The position numbers were made by a program, and so were the translations under genes. A stretch of 64,000 nt of DNA from DATCLS01 sp036563805 (GTDB lineage Bacteria; Actinomycetota; Acidimicrobiia; Acidimicrobiales; VFJN01): NCBI GenBank assembly GCA_036563805.1, contig DATCLS010000049.1, forward strand, positions 1-64,000, written 5' to 3'. Under the pieces are notes generated by a model. The model saw only the letters and a list, made by a program, of their open reading frames with translations. It searched no databases and had not been told where the DNA came from. How positions within the stretch are numbered: the first letter of the stretch is position 1; each line of letters starts with the position of its first letter. This document shows positions 8,973 through 18,255 of this stretch, one piece after another.

Positions 8973-11708
8973 TCAGGGCCCGGGCTCGCCGGCGTCCGGG
9001 GCCGAGGCCCCGTGCAGCATCCGGGCGGCCAGCTCGGTGCGGGACCGGACGCCGAGCTTGGCGTAGATCCGGGTCAGGTGGTGCTCGACGGTCTTCACGC
9101 TGACCACCAGCTCGGCCGCCACCTCCCGGTTGGTCCGGCCGTCGGCGACGAGCCGGGCCACGGTCGTCTCCTGGGGGGTGAGCGCGGCGGGCGGGGCGGG
9201 CGCCGACCGCTTGGCCGGCTGCAGGCCGCACGCCCGCAGCTGGCGGTCGCACCGGTCGAGCCACGGCCGGGCGCCCATGGCCGCGAACCGGCGGGCCGCG
9301 GCCCCCAGCAGCTCGGCGGCGGCGCGGCGCCGGCCGGCCCGACGCCGGCGGGCGCCCGCCTGCAGCTCGAGGCGAGCCCGTTCGAAGGGCCGGGCCGCCG
9401 CCGGGTCGAGCGCCAGGCCGGCGTCCTCGGCCCGCTCGGCCCGCTCGTCGTCGCCGAGGGCGGCCGCCACGCAGGCCTCGGCACTGTGGGCGTCGGTCCG
9501 GACCGACACGTCGGGGCAGGCGGCGGCGTCGGCCCCGAGCTGCCGGGCGACGGCGGCCGCGTCGTCGAGGCGACCGACCGCCACCAGCGCCTCCGTGTAC
9601 AGCCCGCGCCAGTGGTGGATGCCCTCGGCGAGCCGGTCCCACCCCCGCTCGCGCATGCGGTCGCCGATGGCGGCGACGGTGGCGTGGTCGCCGTCGGCGG
9701 CGGCGATGCGCAGCCGGGCGTGGTCGGCCCACATGCGGGCCGGGACCAGGTCGGTAGCGTCGGCCAGCGCCGTGGCGATCGAGGCCAGGGCGCGGGCGCG
9801 CTCGACGTCGCCGACCACCGCGTGGGCGAAGGCGGCGACCCCGGCCGGGAAGGGCGCCAGCCACACGGCGTCGGCGTCGTCGGCCAGCTCGAACGCCGCC
9901 TCGGCCAAACCGGCGGCCTCGGCGGGCGCGCCGCGCCGGATGGCCACCTCGGCCAGGTACGACCGGGCGTTGATGTTGGCGTAGAGGTCGGACTGCTCGC
10001 TGAAGGCGGCGACGGCGCCGAGGTCGGCCTCCGCGCCCTCCAGGTCGTTGGACCACAGGCGCACGATGCCCCGGCCCAGGCGGGCGTCGGCCGCCTCCTC
10101 CGGCCGCTCGGCGCCCTCGAGGATGGCGGTCATCTCACCCACGGCCTCGCCGAGCCGGCCGGTGATGGCCAGGCCGTGGGCCAGCGCGGTGGCCCGCGCC
10201 GACCCCGGACCGGCCTCCTTGAGCGCCCGCCGGGCCCACGCCAGGGCGTCGTCGGTCCGCAGCTCGCCGATCGCCAGCACCGCCAGCAGCGCGGCCACCG
10301 GACCCCGTACCGACGCGTCGGGGTCGTCGGCGGCCTGCGCCCAGGCGGTCTCCAGTTGCCGGCGGGCGTCCGCGAACCGCCCGGTCGCCATGGTCTGGCG
10401 GCCGAGGACGAGGTTGCGGAGCGCGGTGTCGGCGAAGCCGGCGATCTCGTCCGCCCAGGGGCCGAGCGGCTCGCCGGCGGCCAGCAGGTGGACCGCCGCC
10501 TGGAGCACGAAGGTCTCCCGCTCCGGCCCCGACGCCGCCACACGGGCGGCGCTGAGCAGGTGGCTGGCGGCGGCGCGCCGGCCGCCGCGCGCCGCCTCCC
10601 GCTCGGCGTGCCGCACCGCCTCGGCGGCCAGGGTCGGGTCCGGCCCCTCGGCGGCGACCAGGCGGTGGCGCAGGGCCTCGTCCCCGGACGTCACGTCGGC
10701 CGCGGCCCGGTGGAGGGCGGCCCGAGTGGCGGCCGGGAGGTCCTCGTAGACGGCGGCCCGGGCCAGCCCGTGGGGGAAGGCCAGGAACCGGCCGGCCGGC
10801 GTCTCCCGCAGCTCCACCAGGCCGCGGGCCGCCAGCTCGTCGGCCGCGGCCAGCCCGCCGTCGAGCCCGGCCACCCGGGCGGCGTCGGCCAGCGGGGCCC
10901 GGACGCCCAGGACCGACAGGGCGACGAGCAGGCGGCGGGCGGCGTTCGAGCACCCGGCGACGCGCGACACGAGCAGCGTGGCGTACGACCGGGGGGCCGG
11001 GAGCGGGCCCGGGCCGGTCAGCGCCTCGTAGCTCAGCTCCTCGAGCAGGGTCGTGAGGTGGAGCGGGCTGCCGCCCGTGTGGGCCCGGAGCCGGTCGACG
11101 GCCGCCGGCGGCGCCGCCCGGCCGAACCGAAGCTGGACGAGCTCGGCCACCTCGGGGGCGCCGAGGCCCGCCAGCTGCAGCCGCACGCCGGACCGCTCGA
11201 CGAGCCGGAGGAGGCCGGGCGGCAGGCGGTCGACTCCCTCGGGCCGGGTGGCGACCAGCAGCGCCGCCGGGTCGGCGCCCAGGCGCCGGGCGGTGAACGT
11301 GAGCGCCTGGAGGGAGGCGGCGTCGGCGACCTGGGCGTCGTCCACGACGGCCACCAGCGGGCGAGCCAGCTCGAGGCCGTCGAGCACCCGCAGGAGCGCG
11401 GCGCCGGCCTCGACGGGGTCGCCCGTCAGTGCGGCGCGCACCTGGTCCCGCAGCGCGGCGTCGATGGGCGCCGACCGCACCATCTGGTCGAGGACGGCGA
11501 AGTCGAGGTCGACCTCCGACTCGTCGCCGGTCCCCCACAGCACGACGGCGTCGGTGCCGGCCAGCGCCGTCTCCAGCAGCGTCGACTTTCCGAAGCCCGC
11601 CTCGCCCACGCACAGCACGACACCCGGCTCCCCGCGCCCGGCGGCCGCGACCCGCTCGCGGATCGCCGCCACCTCCTCGTTCCGGCCGACCCAGCCGCGC
11701 CACCCCAC
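8973..11708 (-). CDS. LuxR-family ATPase regulator (LAL type)
   Basis: A 911-residue transcription activator of the large ATP-binding LuxR class. Walker A is GEAGFGKST (residues 35-43), and a Walker B-like strand reads PLVAVVDDAQ. The middle 500 residues are Ala/Leu-rich helical repeats of TPR type. The C-terminal LuxR helix-turn-helix is LTPQETTVARLVADGRTNRE through VKTVEHHLTRIYAKL. Proteins of this class sense ligands through the central region and switch on nearby or pathway genes. The GTG start at 11708 gives WVGRNEEV, the usual opening before the AAA domain. No obvious target operon is adjacent; a 7-bp-arm inverted repeat lies 47 bp upstream. Confidence 0.9.
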   Translation of the reverse strand: MGWRGWVGRNEEVAAIRERVAAAGRGEPGVVLCVGEAGFGKSTLLETALAGTDAVVLWGTGDESEVDLDFAVLDQMVRSAPIDAALRDQVRAALTGDPVEAGAALLRVLDGLELARPLVAVVDDAQVADAASLQALTFTARRLGADPAALLVATRPEGVDRLPPGLLRLVERSGVRLQLAGLGAPEVAELVQLRFGRAAPPAAVDRLRAHTGGSPLHLTTLLEELSYEALTGPGPLPAPRSYATLLVSRVAGCSNAARRLLVALSVLGVRAPLADAARVAGLDGGLAAADELAARGLVELRETPAGRFLAFPHGLARAAVYEDLPAATRAALHRAAADVTSGDEALRHRLVAAEGPDPTLAAEAVRHAEREAARGGRRAAASHLLSAARVAASGPERETFVLQAAVHLLAAGEPLGPWADEIAGFADTALRNLVLGRQTMATGRFADARRQLETAWAQAADDPDASVRGPVAALLAVLAIGELRTDDALAWARRALKEAGPGSARATALAHGLAITGRLGEAVGEMTAILEGAERPEEAADARLGRGIVRLWSNDLEGAEADLGAVAAFSEQSDLYANINARSYLAEVAIRRGAPAEAAGLAEAAFELADDADAVWLAPFPAGVAAFAHAVVGDVERARALASIATALADATDLVPARMWADHARLRIAAADGDHATVAAIGDRMRERGWDRLAEGIHHWRGLYTEALVAVGRLDDAAAVARQLGADAAACPDVSVRTDAHSAEACVAAALGDDERAERAEDAGLALDPAAARPFERARLELQAGARRRRAGRRRAAAELLGAAARRFAAMGARPWLDRCDRQLRACGLQPAKRSAPAPPAALTPQETTVARLVADGRTNREVAAELVVSVKTVEHHLTRIYAKLGVRSRTELAARMLHGASAPDAGEPGP

Positions 11709-11754
11709 CCGCGATGCGTCCCCTCTCTCGTCCCCCTAGGACAGTAGCGACGCT

Positions 11755-11778
11755 GCGTTTGCCATGTGGAACAAACGC
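11755..11778. promoter_or_regulatory. Inverted repeat upstream of the LuxR-type gene
   Basis: GCGTTTG and CAAACGC form perfect 7-bp arms separated by 10 nt, in the A/T-richest part of the 219-bp gap between the methyltransferase and the regulator. It could be an autoregulatory operator; there is no further support. Confidence 0.35.
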
Positions 11779-11927
11779 GCGCTCGAAGTTGTCGCTGGTC
11801 GGCCGCCGCGGTCGGCGGCGGCCGGGGATCCGAGGGTACGCGGCCGGGCCGGCCCGCTCCGTGAATCCGCCAGGGCCGGTGTCGGCCCGCGGGCCGACAC
11901 CGGGCGGGGTCTGGGTCGGCGGCCGGC

Positions 11928-12647
11928 CTACGGCGTGCGGGCGATCGTGGCCAGCCAGGCCGGGGCCCCGTCCTCACCGTGGAAGCGGGTCTGGACCCGA
12001 TCGCGCTCGACCGACGCCACGCGCCAGCCGCCGGCGGCGGCGAACGTCCCGGCCAGCTCGTCGCGGCCGACCGGGTGGGGCCCGGTGTCGGGCCCCTCGT
12101 CGCTGAAGCACAGGACGTACACGGTCCCGCCGGGCTCGGTCACCGCCGACAGGCTCTCGGCGTAGGCCCGGCGCTCGGCCGTGTCGAAGGCGTGGAACAG
12201 CCCGACGTCGAGCACGGTGGCGAACCGGCGCCCCAGGGGCGCCAGCCGGAGGGCGTCGAACACCCGGAACTCGGCGTCGAGGCCCCGGTCGGCCGCCTTC
12301 CAGCGGGCGGCCGCCACCGCGGTCTCGGCCACGTCGACGCCGAGCACGGCCACGCCCCGCGCCGCGAGGTGCAGCGCGTTCTCGCCGGTCCCGCAGCCGG
12401 CGTCGAGGACCGGGCCGGTGAACGCTCCGGCGCCGGCCAGGCGCACGACCGCGGGCTGGGGTCGGCCCGTGTCCCAGGGCGCCGGGCCGTCGGTGTAGGA
12501 GGCGTCCCACGGCTGGCCGGTCATCTGCTCGTGGCTGGTGGGCGCGCGGCCGCCGAACGGGTCGGGGGCGGCGGCGCCCGTGGACGGAGCGGTGGTCGCC
12601 GGCCCGGCGGGGGCCGGCGGTTCGGGCTCGGTCGCCATCGCCCGCAC
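11928..12647 (-). CDS. Class I SAM-dependent methyltransferase
   Basis: A 239-residue methyltransferase. After a 30-residue Pro/Ala-rich leader the fold begins, with motif I as GPVLDAGCGTGENALHLA, the acidic end of strand 2 as GVDVAETAV, and FATVLDVGLFHAFDT near motif IV. It resembles the tellurite/thiopurine-type small-molecule methyltransferases that have WDASYTDGPAPWDTGRPQP ahead of motif I, but the acceptor is unknown. A second ATG three codons downstream (12638) is an alternative start. It lies between two large regulators in the same orientation, 60 bp after the SARP stop. Confidence 0.83.
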   Translation of the reverse strand: MRAMATEPEPPAPAGPATTAPSTGAAAPDPFGGRAPTSHEQMTGQPWDASYTDGPAPWDTGRPQPAVVRLAGAGAFTGPVLDAGCGTGENALHLAARGVAVLGVDVAETAVAAARWKAADRGLDAEFRVFDALRLAPLGRRFATVLDVGLFHAFDTAERRAYAESLSAVTEPGGTVYVLCFSDEGPDTGPHPVGRDELAGTFAAAGGWRVASVERDRVQTRFHGEDGAPAWLATIARTP

Positions 12648-12707
12648 CGTAGGGGCCGGCGGGGCCGGTGTCTTGGAGAAACGGGAGCTGGCGGCGGAAC
12701 GGGACGG

Positions 12708-15700
12708 TCAGGCGTCGAGGGCCCCGGCCGCCTCGCCCGGGCGGGGCTCGGCGTCGCGCCCGCCGCTCGGCCCGCCGGCGGCGCCCGGATCGCCGGTGTC
12801 ACGCCGGTCGCCCGCGTCGAGGGCGGCCAGGACCGGGGCCAGGCCGACCTCGCGGGCGACGGCCCGCGCCCGGGCGGCCACGGCGGCGGCGCCCGCGTCC
12901 CCGACCGCCGCCAGCAGCCGGGCCTGGGCGAGCAGGGTCCGGGCCAGGCCGGGGCGGGTCCCGAGCCGCTCGTGCAGCCCGACCGCCTCCGCCGCGTGGC
13001 GCCGGGCGGCGTCGAGGTCGCCGCGGGCCTCGGCCAGCCGGGCCAACGCCAGGTCGGTGCCGCCCAGGAACGGCAGCGTGACGTCGAAGCCCCCGGCCAG
13101 CGGGGCCAGGCGGTCGTAGAGCGCGGCGCAGGCCGGGCGGTCGCCCAGGGCGGCCCGGACGTGGGCGGCGGCGGTCGTGAGGCCGAGCCACAGCCAGTCG
13201 CGCGGTGGCTCGGGCACCGTGCCCGCCGGCCCGACCAGCGCCCGGGCGCGGTCGAGGTCGCCGGCCTCGGCGAGCATCCAGGCCAGCAGCTCGCCGCCGA
13301 CGGCGCCGAACGGGCCGTCGAGGAACGCCGCGCCGCCCTCCAGCGCCGAGTCCAGCGCCCCGCGGTCGTGGTTTATGGCCAGCCCGTAGGCGGCCAGGAT
13401 CTCGTCGGCCTCCCAGCCCCGCGCCCGCCGGTAGAGGCGGTGGGTGGCGCGGGCCCGCTCCTCGGCCTCGTCGTAGCGGCCGAGGGCGACCAGCCAGCCG
13501 ACCTCCGTCCAGCCCACCTGGCTGAGCAGGCCGGGCAGGCCGGAACGGTCGGCCAGCCGGCGGGCCTCGGCCAGGTCGTGCTCGAACGTGGCGCGGTCGG
13601 CCCGCTGGATGGCGGCCACCGCCCGGGCGTGGTGGGCGAGGGCGGCCAGGTCCGGGCCGACGTCGGGCCGGCCGGCGAGGTCGACCATCTCGTCGGCCAC
13701 CCGCCGCTGGTCGGGGAGCGCCATGCCCCGCCACAACGCCAGGAACTGCTGCTGGAGCGCCCGGATGAGCGCGGCGGGGTCGCCGCACCGGCGGGCGCCG
13801 TCGACGGCCTGGGCCGCCACCGTGGTCGACCGGGTGGGGTCCGGGGCGTAGTAGAGGGCGTCGGCCAGGGCGCCCAGGAGCCGGGCCCGCTCGGGGGTCG
13901 GCTCGTCGCCCAGGCGGGCGAGGACCCGTTCGAGGGCGTTCACCCGCGCCTCGTTGACCTCGCCGTAGGGGCTGGTCTGCCACACGGTGCTGGCCACCAG
14001 GGCGTCGGCCGCCCGCCGGGCGGCGTCGGCGTCGGCCAGCTCCTCGGCGACGGCGATCGCCTCGAGCAGCACGTCGTGGGCTCCGCCCAGGTCGTCGGCC
14101 CGCATCCGGGCGGCGCCCAGGCGGACCAGCACGTCGTAGCGGGCGCGGCGGTCGCCGGGGCGGGCCAGGTCGAGCAGGCGCCGCGCCTCCTCGGCGTAGG
14201 CCGCCGCCGTCTCGAAGGCCACCTGGTCGTCGGCCAGGTCAGCGGCCCGCAGGGCGTAGTCGAACGCCTGCGGGGCGGTGCCGGCGAGCGCGCCCTCCCG
14301 GCCGTGGTGGACGAGGGCGGGCAGGTGGTCGTCGAGGCTGGCCGACCGCAGCCGCTCGATGGCGGCGACCACGGCCGCGTGCAGGCGGGCCCGCCGGGCC
14401 AGGCTGAGCTCGGCGGCCAGCGCGTCGGCTACGAGGGCGTGGGCGAAGCGGAGCCGCCCCGGGCGTTCCCGGTCCTCGACCAGCAGCCCCGCCTCGGCGG
14501 CGGGGTCGAGCGTGTCGAGCGCCTCGGCCACGGACAAGCCGGCGACGCGGGCCAGCACGTCGAGATCGATGGTCAGCCCGAGGACCGAGGCCGTGGACAG
14601 CAGCTGCTGGGTCGGGCCCGGCAGCAGGCTGACCCGGCGGCGCACGACGTCGAGGGCGGCGGCGGGGACGCCCGCCCGGCGGGCGGCGTCGCTGTCGTCC
14701 AGCCGGTCCTCGCGGGCGAGCAGCTCGACGAACTCACCGACGAAGAAGGGGTTCCCGCCGGTCCGCTCGTGGACGACGCGGGCGACATCGCCGGCGACGT
14801 CCCCGGCCCGGCGCCGGCTCAGCCACGTCGCCACCTCGTCCGGGGAGAGCCCGTGGAGATCGATGTGGCGGGACCCGGCCCCCCGGACCAGCTCGGCCAG
14901 GCACGACACCAGCAGCGCCGGCGCGTCGGGGCCGACCGGACGGACGGTGGCCACGATCAGCACCGGCAGCGACCGCAGCGCCCCGGCGACGAACTCGAGG
15001 GCCCGCAGCGACGAGGCGTCGGCCCACTGGAGGTCGTCGGCGACGATGAGCAGCGGCCGGGTCGACGAGCGCAGGGCCGCCACCATGGCGTCGTGGAGGG
15101 CCAGCCGGTCGGCGGCGGGGTCGATCGTGTGGACGCCGCCACCCACGGCGCTGAGGGCCCGGCGGGCGTCGTCGCCGATGACGCCCGCCGCCACGAGCTG
15201 CTCGGCGATCTGCGTGTAGCCCCAGAACGGGGCGGAGGAGGCGCTCTCCAGGCAGCGGGCCCAGACCACCACCATCCCGTCGACCCGGGTGGCGGCCACC
15301 AGCTCCTCGGCCAGGCGGGTCTTGCCGATGCCCGGCTCGCCGGTGATGACGACGGCCCGGCCCTCGCCGGCTGCGGCGCGGCGGGCGGCGTCGACCAGCC
15401 AGCCCAGCTCAGCCTCCCGGCCGACCAGGCCGACCCGGTCGCCGGCGACGTCGGCGAGCCCGGCGACGCCCGCCGGTCCGGCGGGGCCGGCCGGGTCGGG
15501 GGCGGGGGCACCGGCCACGTCGGCGAGCGCGGCGACGTCGGCGAGCCCGGCGACGGCCGCCGGTCCGGCGGGCGGTGCACTCGCCGAGGGGTCCGGGGCG
15601 GGCGGCACCGGAGCCGACGGGAGCGGGGCGGACGGGGCGGGCGGCACCGGGGCCGACGGGACCGGGGCGGGCGGGGGCGGCCCCGGGGCCATGAGGTGGG

Positions 15701-16469
15701 GGGCGTGGGCCAGGATGTCGGCCTCCAGGGCCCGCAGCTCCGGGCCCGGCTCGACCCCGATCTCCTCGGCCAGCGTCCGGCGGGCCTCGGCCAGCGACCG
15801 CAGCGCGTCGGTCTGCCGCCCGGCCCGGTACAGCGCCAGGGCCAGCAGCCCGCGCAGCCGCTCCCGGAACGGGTGGGCGGCCACCGCCGCCTCCAGCCCG
15901 GCGATCAGGTCGCGCCCGCCGCCCAGGGCCAGCCGGGCCTCGAACGCCCCCTCGAGCGCGTCGGCCTGGGCCACCTCCAGGCGGGCCGCGGCCCCGGCCA
16001 CCCACGGCTCGCCCGCCAGCTCGGGCAGCAGCGGGCCGTACAGCTCGAGCGCGGCCTCGTAGTGGGCGGCGGCCGCCGCCGGGTCGCCGCCCGCCAGCGC
16101 CGCCCCACCCACCGCCACCAGGTCCTCGAACCGGGCAACGTCGACGTCGGCGCGGTCGACCCGGAGCCGGTAGCCGCCCGGCTCGGTCACCAGCACGGTG
16201 TAGGGCTCGCCGGCCCGGTGGTCGGGCTCGAGGAGGCGCCGCAGCTTGGAGACGTAGGCCTGGAGCGACGCGTCGGCCCGGGCCGGGGCCCCGCTCCCCC
16301 ACACACGGTCGATCAGCTCGTCGGCGGGCACGAGGCGGCCGGGGTCGACCACGAGCACGGCCAGCACCGCACGCTGCTTGCGCCCGCCGAGGTCGATGGG
16401 CCCGCCGTCGCGGTGGACGGCGAGACCGCCGAAGACCCGGAACGGCAAGGGGGTACCCGGGGCGTTCAT
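12708..16469 (-). CDS. SARP/BTAD-type giant transcriptional regulator with AAA and TPR domains
   Basis: A 1253-residue AfsR-like regulator. Residues 1-95 form an OmpR-type winged helix (FGGLAVHRDGGPIDLGGRKQRAVLAVLVV, VSKLRRLLEP). Residues ~100-260 are the bacterial transcriptional activation (BTAD) domain. A Pro/Ala-rich linker is followed by an AAA-type ATPase with Walker A GEPGIGKT near residue 377 and LLIVADDLQWAD as Walker B. The C-terminal 600 residues are helical repeats. Such proteins activate secondary-metabolite or stress genes. ATG 16469 fits the domain start, although its ribosome site is weak. No biosynthetic cluster is next to it. The linker at 15440-15700 contains repeated Ala/Asp/Val and Ala/Pro/Ser units and may vary between strains. 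Confidence 0.9.
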   Translation of the reverse strand: MNAPGTPLPFRVFGGLAVHRDGGPIDLGGRKQRAVLAVLVVDPGRLVPADELIDRVWGSGAPARADASLQAYVSKLRRLLEPDHRAGEPYTVLVTEPGGYRLRVDRADVDVARFEDLVAVGGAALAGGDPAAAAAHYEAALELYGPLLPELAGEPWVAGAAARLEVAQADALEGAFEARLALGGGRDLIAGLEAAVAAHPFRERLRGLLALALYRAGRQTDALRSLAEARRTLAEEIGVEPGPELRALEADILAHAPHLMAPGPPPPAPVPSAPVPPAPSAPLPSAPVPPAPDPSASAPPAGPAAVAGLADVAALADVAGAPAPDPAGPAGPAGVAGLADVAGDRVGLVGREAELGWLVDAARRAAAGEGRAVVITGEPGIGKTRLAEELVAATRVDGMVVVWARCLESASSAPFWGYTQIAEQLVAAGVIGDDARRALSAVGGGVHTIDPAADRLALHDAMVAALRSSTRPLLIVADDLQWADASSLRALEFVAGALRSLPVLIVATVRPVGPDAPALLVSCLAELVRGAGSRHIDLHGLSPDEVATWLSRRRAGDVAGDVARVVHERTGGNPFFVGEFVELLAREDRLDDSDAARRAGVPAAALDVVRRRVSLLPGPTQQLLSTASVLGLTIDLDVLARVAGLSVAEALDTLDPAAEAGLLVEDRERPGRLRFAHALVADALAAELSLARRARLHAAVVAAIERLRSASLDDHLPALVHHGREGALAGTAPQAFDYALRAADLADDQVAFETAAAYAEEARRLLDLARPGDRRARYDVLVRLGAARMRADDLGGAHDVLLEAIAVAEELADADAARRAADALVASTVWQTSPYGEVNEARVNALERVLARLGDEPTPERARLLGALADALYYAPDPTRSTTVAAQAVDGARRCGDPAALIRALQQQFLALWRGMALPDQRRVADEMVDLAGRPDVGPDLAALAHHARAVAAIQRADRATFEHDLAEARRLADRSGLPGLLSQVGWTEVGWLVALGRYDEAEERARATHRLYRRARGWEADEILAAYGLAINHDRGALDSALEGGAAFLDGPFGAVGGELLAWMLAEAGDLDRARALVGPAGTVPEPPRDWLWLGLTTAAAHVRAALGDRPACAALYDRLAPLAGGFDVTLPFLGGTDLALARLAEARGDLDAARRHAAEAVGLHERLGTRPGLARTLLAQARLLAAVGDAGAAAVAARARAVAREVGLAPVLAALDAGDRRDTGDPGAAGGPSGGRDAEPRPGEAAGALDA

Positions 16470-16681
16470 CGAGGCCAGCCGAGCGTGCCGATCTCCCCCG
16501 CCGGGCACCGCGGGGCGCGCCGGGAGCACTGTCGCCGGGGACGCGGTCGCCGAACGCGCGGTCGCCAAACTCGAGGCCATACCACCACGACGACGCAGGG
16601 ACCTCGGATGTGACAGGGGCCCGGGACGGGACACGGCCCGGGGATCGGACGCTTGGACGGTCGACACGGGCGGCGCGGAGG

Positions 16682-16855
16682 TCAGGGCTCGGCCGGCGCC
16701 GCCGGGCGCCGGCCGGGGCGATCGCCGTCCTCGAGGGCGGCGCACAGGAAGCACAGGAGGCAGCAGCTGGCGTGCCCGTGGCGGGCCGCCGGGTCCGGCG
16801 CGGCCGGTCGGCTGTCGGTGGGGGGTGGGGCCGTCGGGGATCGCATGGCTCGCAT
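16682..16855 (-). CDS. Possible 57-residue Cys-rich micro-ORF
   Basis: In the 544-bp gap between the SARP gene and the two-component pair, the minus strand has a short frame starting MRAMRSPTAPPPTDSR and containing ASCCLLCFLCAALEDG, four Cys in eight residues. Its codons have high G/C third positions, but no ribosome binding site is visible and I know no family for it. If translated from a leaderless message it could be a short metal-binding or membrane peptide. Otherwise the left 460 bp of this gap hold nothing I recognise. Confidence 0.25.
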   Translation of the reverse strand: MRAMRSPTAPPPTDSRPAAPDPAARHGHASCCLLCFLCAALEDGDRPGRRPAAPAEP

Positions 16856-16931
16856 GGTGACGGGCGGGACCCCGGGCTGTCGTCGGCCCCCGGATGGTTC
16901 GTGGCCTGCTGCCGGCGGCGGACCCCCGGTG

Positions 16932-16957
16932 CCCCCTACATCCCGGGATGTAGGGGG
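16932..16957. promoter_or_regulatory. Perfect 26-bp palindrome, candidate response-regulator operator
   Basis: CCCCCTACATCCC followed directly by its exact reverse complement, centred 69 bp upstream of the histidine kinase start. The core TACATCCCGGGATGTA has the size and symmetry of a dimeric NarL/DesR-type response-regulator site. It probably mediates autoregulation by the pair that follows. Confidence 0.65.
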
Positions 16958-16962
16958 TGGAC

Positions 16963-16976
16963 CCTTCCCGGGAAGG
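16963..16976. promoter_or_regulatory. Perfect 14-bp palindrome beside the first operator
   Basis: CCTTCCCGGGAAGG lies 5 bp after the 26-bp palindrome and shares its TCCCGGGA centre, so the same protein may bind both. Downstream, TACTGT at 17001-17006 is a plausible -10 hexamer only 7 nt before the kinase ATG, which would give a leaderless or near-leaderless message. Confidence 0.5.
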
Positions 16977-17013
16977 ATGTGGACCCGCAGGTCACGCGCC
17001 TACTGTCGGCCGC

Positions 17014-18255
17014 ATGGAGTCCGGTGGTCGTTGGCGCCCCGACTGGCGGGACGTTGCGCTCGCGCTCGTGACGGCCGCCTTCCTCGTCGCCACCGCGGTG
17101 GGCGGCGATCGCGGGAGCGAGCTCGACGCGCTCGGGTGGGGGCTCGTGCTGACCCCCGCGCTGGTGCTGGCGGCCCGGCGCCGCGCACCCACGGCCGTGC
17201 TCGTGGTCGTGATGGGGTGCCTGCTCGCCTACCAGCTGCGCGACTACCCCGAGATGCCAGCCGTGCCGGTGCTCGTCGCCGTGTTCACCGCGGCGCGGGC
17301 GGGACGCCGGGTGGTCACGATCGCCGTCGCCAGCGTCGTCCTGGTCGCCGGGGTGCTGGCCGTACGCCCCGACCCGGGCGAGGCTTGGCACGAGGCCAGC
17401 GAGCGGCGGGTGCTGATCATCGGCTGGGTGGTGTCGGCCGGGGTGACCGCCGAGGTGATCCGGCAGCGGGAGGCGGCGGTCCGGGCCGCCGAGGAGCGGG
17501 CGGCCGAGGCCGAGCGCACCCGCGAGGAGACCGCCCGCCGCCGGGCCGGGGAGGAGCGGCTGCGGATCGCCCGCGAGCTGCACGACTCGCTCACCCACAG
17601 CATCTCGGTCATCAAGGTGCAGGCCGGGGTGGCGATCCACCTGGCCCGGAAGCGGGGCGAGGAGGTGCCCGAGGCGCTGCTCGCCATCCAGGAGGCCAGC
17701 CGCGACGCCACCCGCGAGCTGCGGGCCACGCTGGAGGTGCTGCGGTCGCCCGACGCCGGCGCCGAGGCGAACAGCCTGGGCGGCGACGCGGCCGGGAGCG
17801 GCCTCGACCGGCTGGGCGAGCTGGTCGAGCGGGCCGGCGCCGCCGGGGTGCCGGCCACGGTCGCGGTCACCGGCGACCGGCGGCGCCTGCCGGCCGAGGT
17901 CGATCGGGCCGCCTACCGCATCGTCCAGGAGGCGCTGACCAACGTCGGACGCCACGCCGGGCGCCCGGCGAGGGCGACGGTCCGCCTCGACTACCGGCCC
18001 GACAGCCTGGCCGTCCAGGTCGAGGACGACGGCCGCGCCCGCCCCGACGCGCCCCCGGTGCCGGGCACCGGGCTCATCGGCATGCGGGAGCGGGTCACCG
18101 CCTTGGGCGGGACGCTGCACGCCGCGCCCCGGGCCGAGGGCGGCTTCGCCGTGCGGGCCGTGCTGCCCACCAACGGGCGGCCGGTCGCCGGGGCGGAGGC
18201 GCCCGGTGCCGGGGAGCACACCGGTCCGGTCGCCACGGACGCGGCGCCGACGTGA
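17014..18255 (+). CDS. NarL/DesK-type sensor histidine kinase
   Basis: A 413-residue membrane sensor kinase. The first 140 residues hold four to five hydrophobic helices without a recognisable extracytoplasmic sensor domain. A coiled-coil linker (RQREAAVRAAEERAAEAERTRE) leads into HisKA_3 with the phospho-acceptor His190 in RIARELHDSLTHSIS. The HATPase domain follows (GTGLIGMRERVTALGG as the G2 region). The ATG at 17014 has no ribosome site but a possible -10 just upstream. The 3' end overlaps the response regulator start by 4 bp (GTGA), so the two are translationally coupled. The signal is unknown; such intramembrane-sensing kinases often detect envelope or lipid stress. Confidence 0.9.
   Translation: MESGGRWRPDWRDVALALVTAAFLVATAVGGDRGSELDALGWGLVLTPALVLAARRRAPTAVLVVVMGCLLAYQLRDYPEMPAVPVLVAVFTAARAGRRVVTIAVASVVLVAGVLAVRPDPGEAWHEASERRVLIIGWVVSAGVTAEVIRQREAAVRAAEERAAEAERTREETARRRAGEERLRIARELHDSLTHSISVIKVQAGVAIHLARKRGEEVPEALLAIQEASRDATRELRATLEVLRSPDAGAEANSLGGDAAGSGLDRLGELVERAGAAGVPATVAVTGDRRRLPAEVDRAAYRIVQEALTNVGRHAGRPARATVRLDYRPDSLAVQVEDDGRARPDAPPVPGTGLIGMRERVTALGGTLHAAPRAEGGFAVRAVLPTNGRPVAGAEAPGAGEHTGPVATDAAPT

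Noticed and set aside
11979..16613. A 1544-codon open frame on the plus strand opposite the SARP gene
   Set aside because: It is a mirror of the minus-strand gene: rich in Gly/Gln/His/Val without any domain, whereas the minus frame shows BTAD, AAA and HTH domains.
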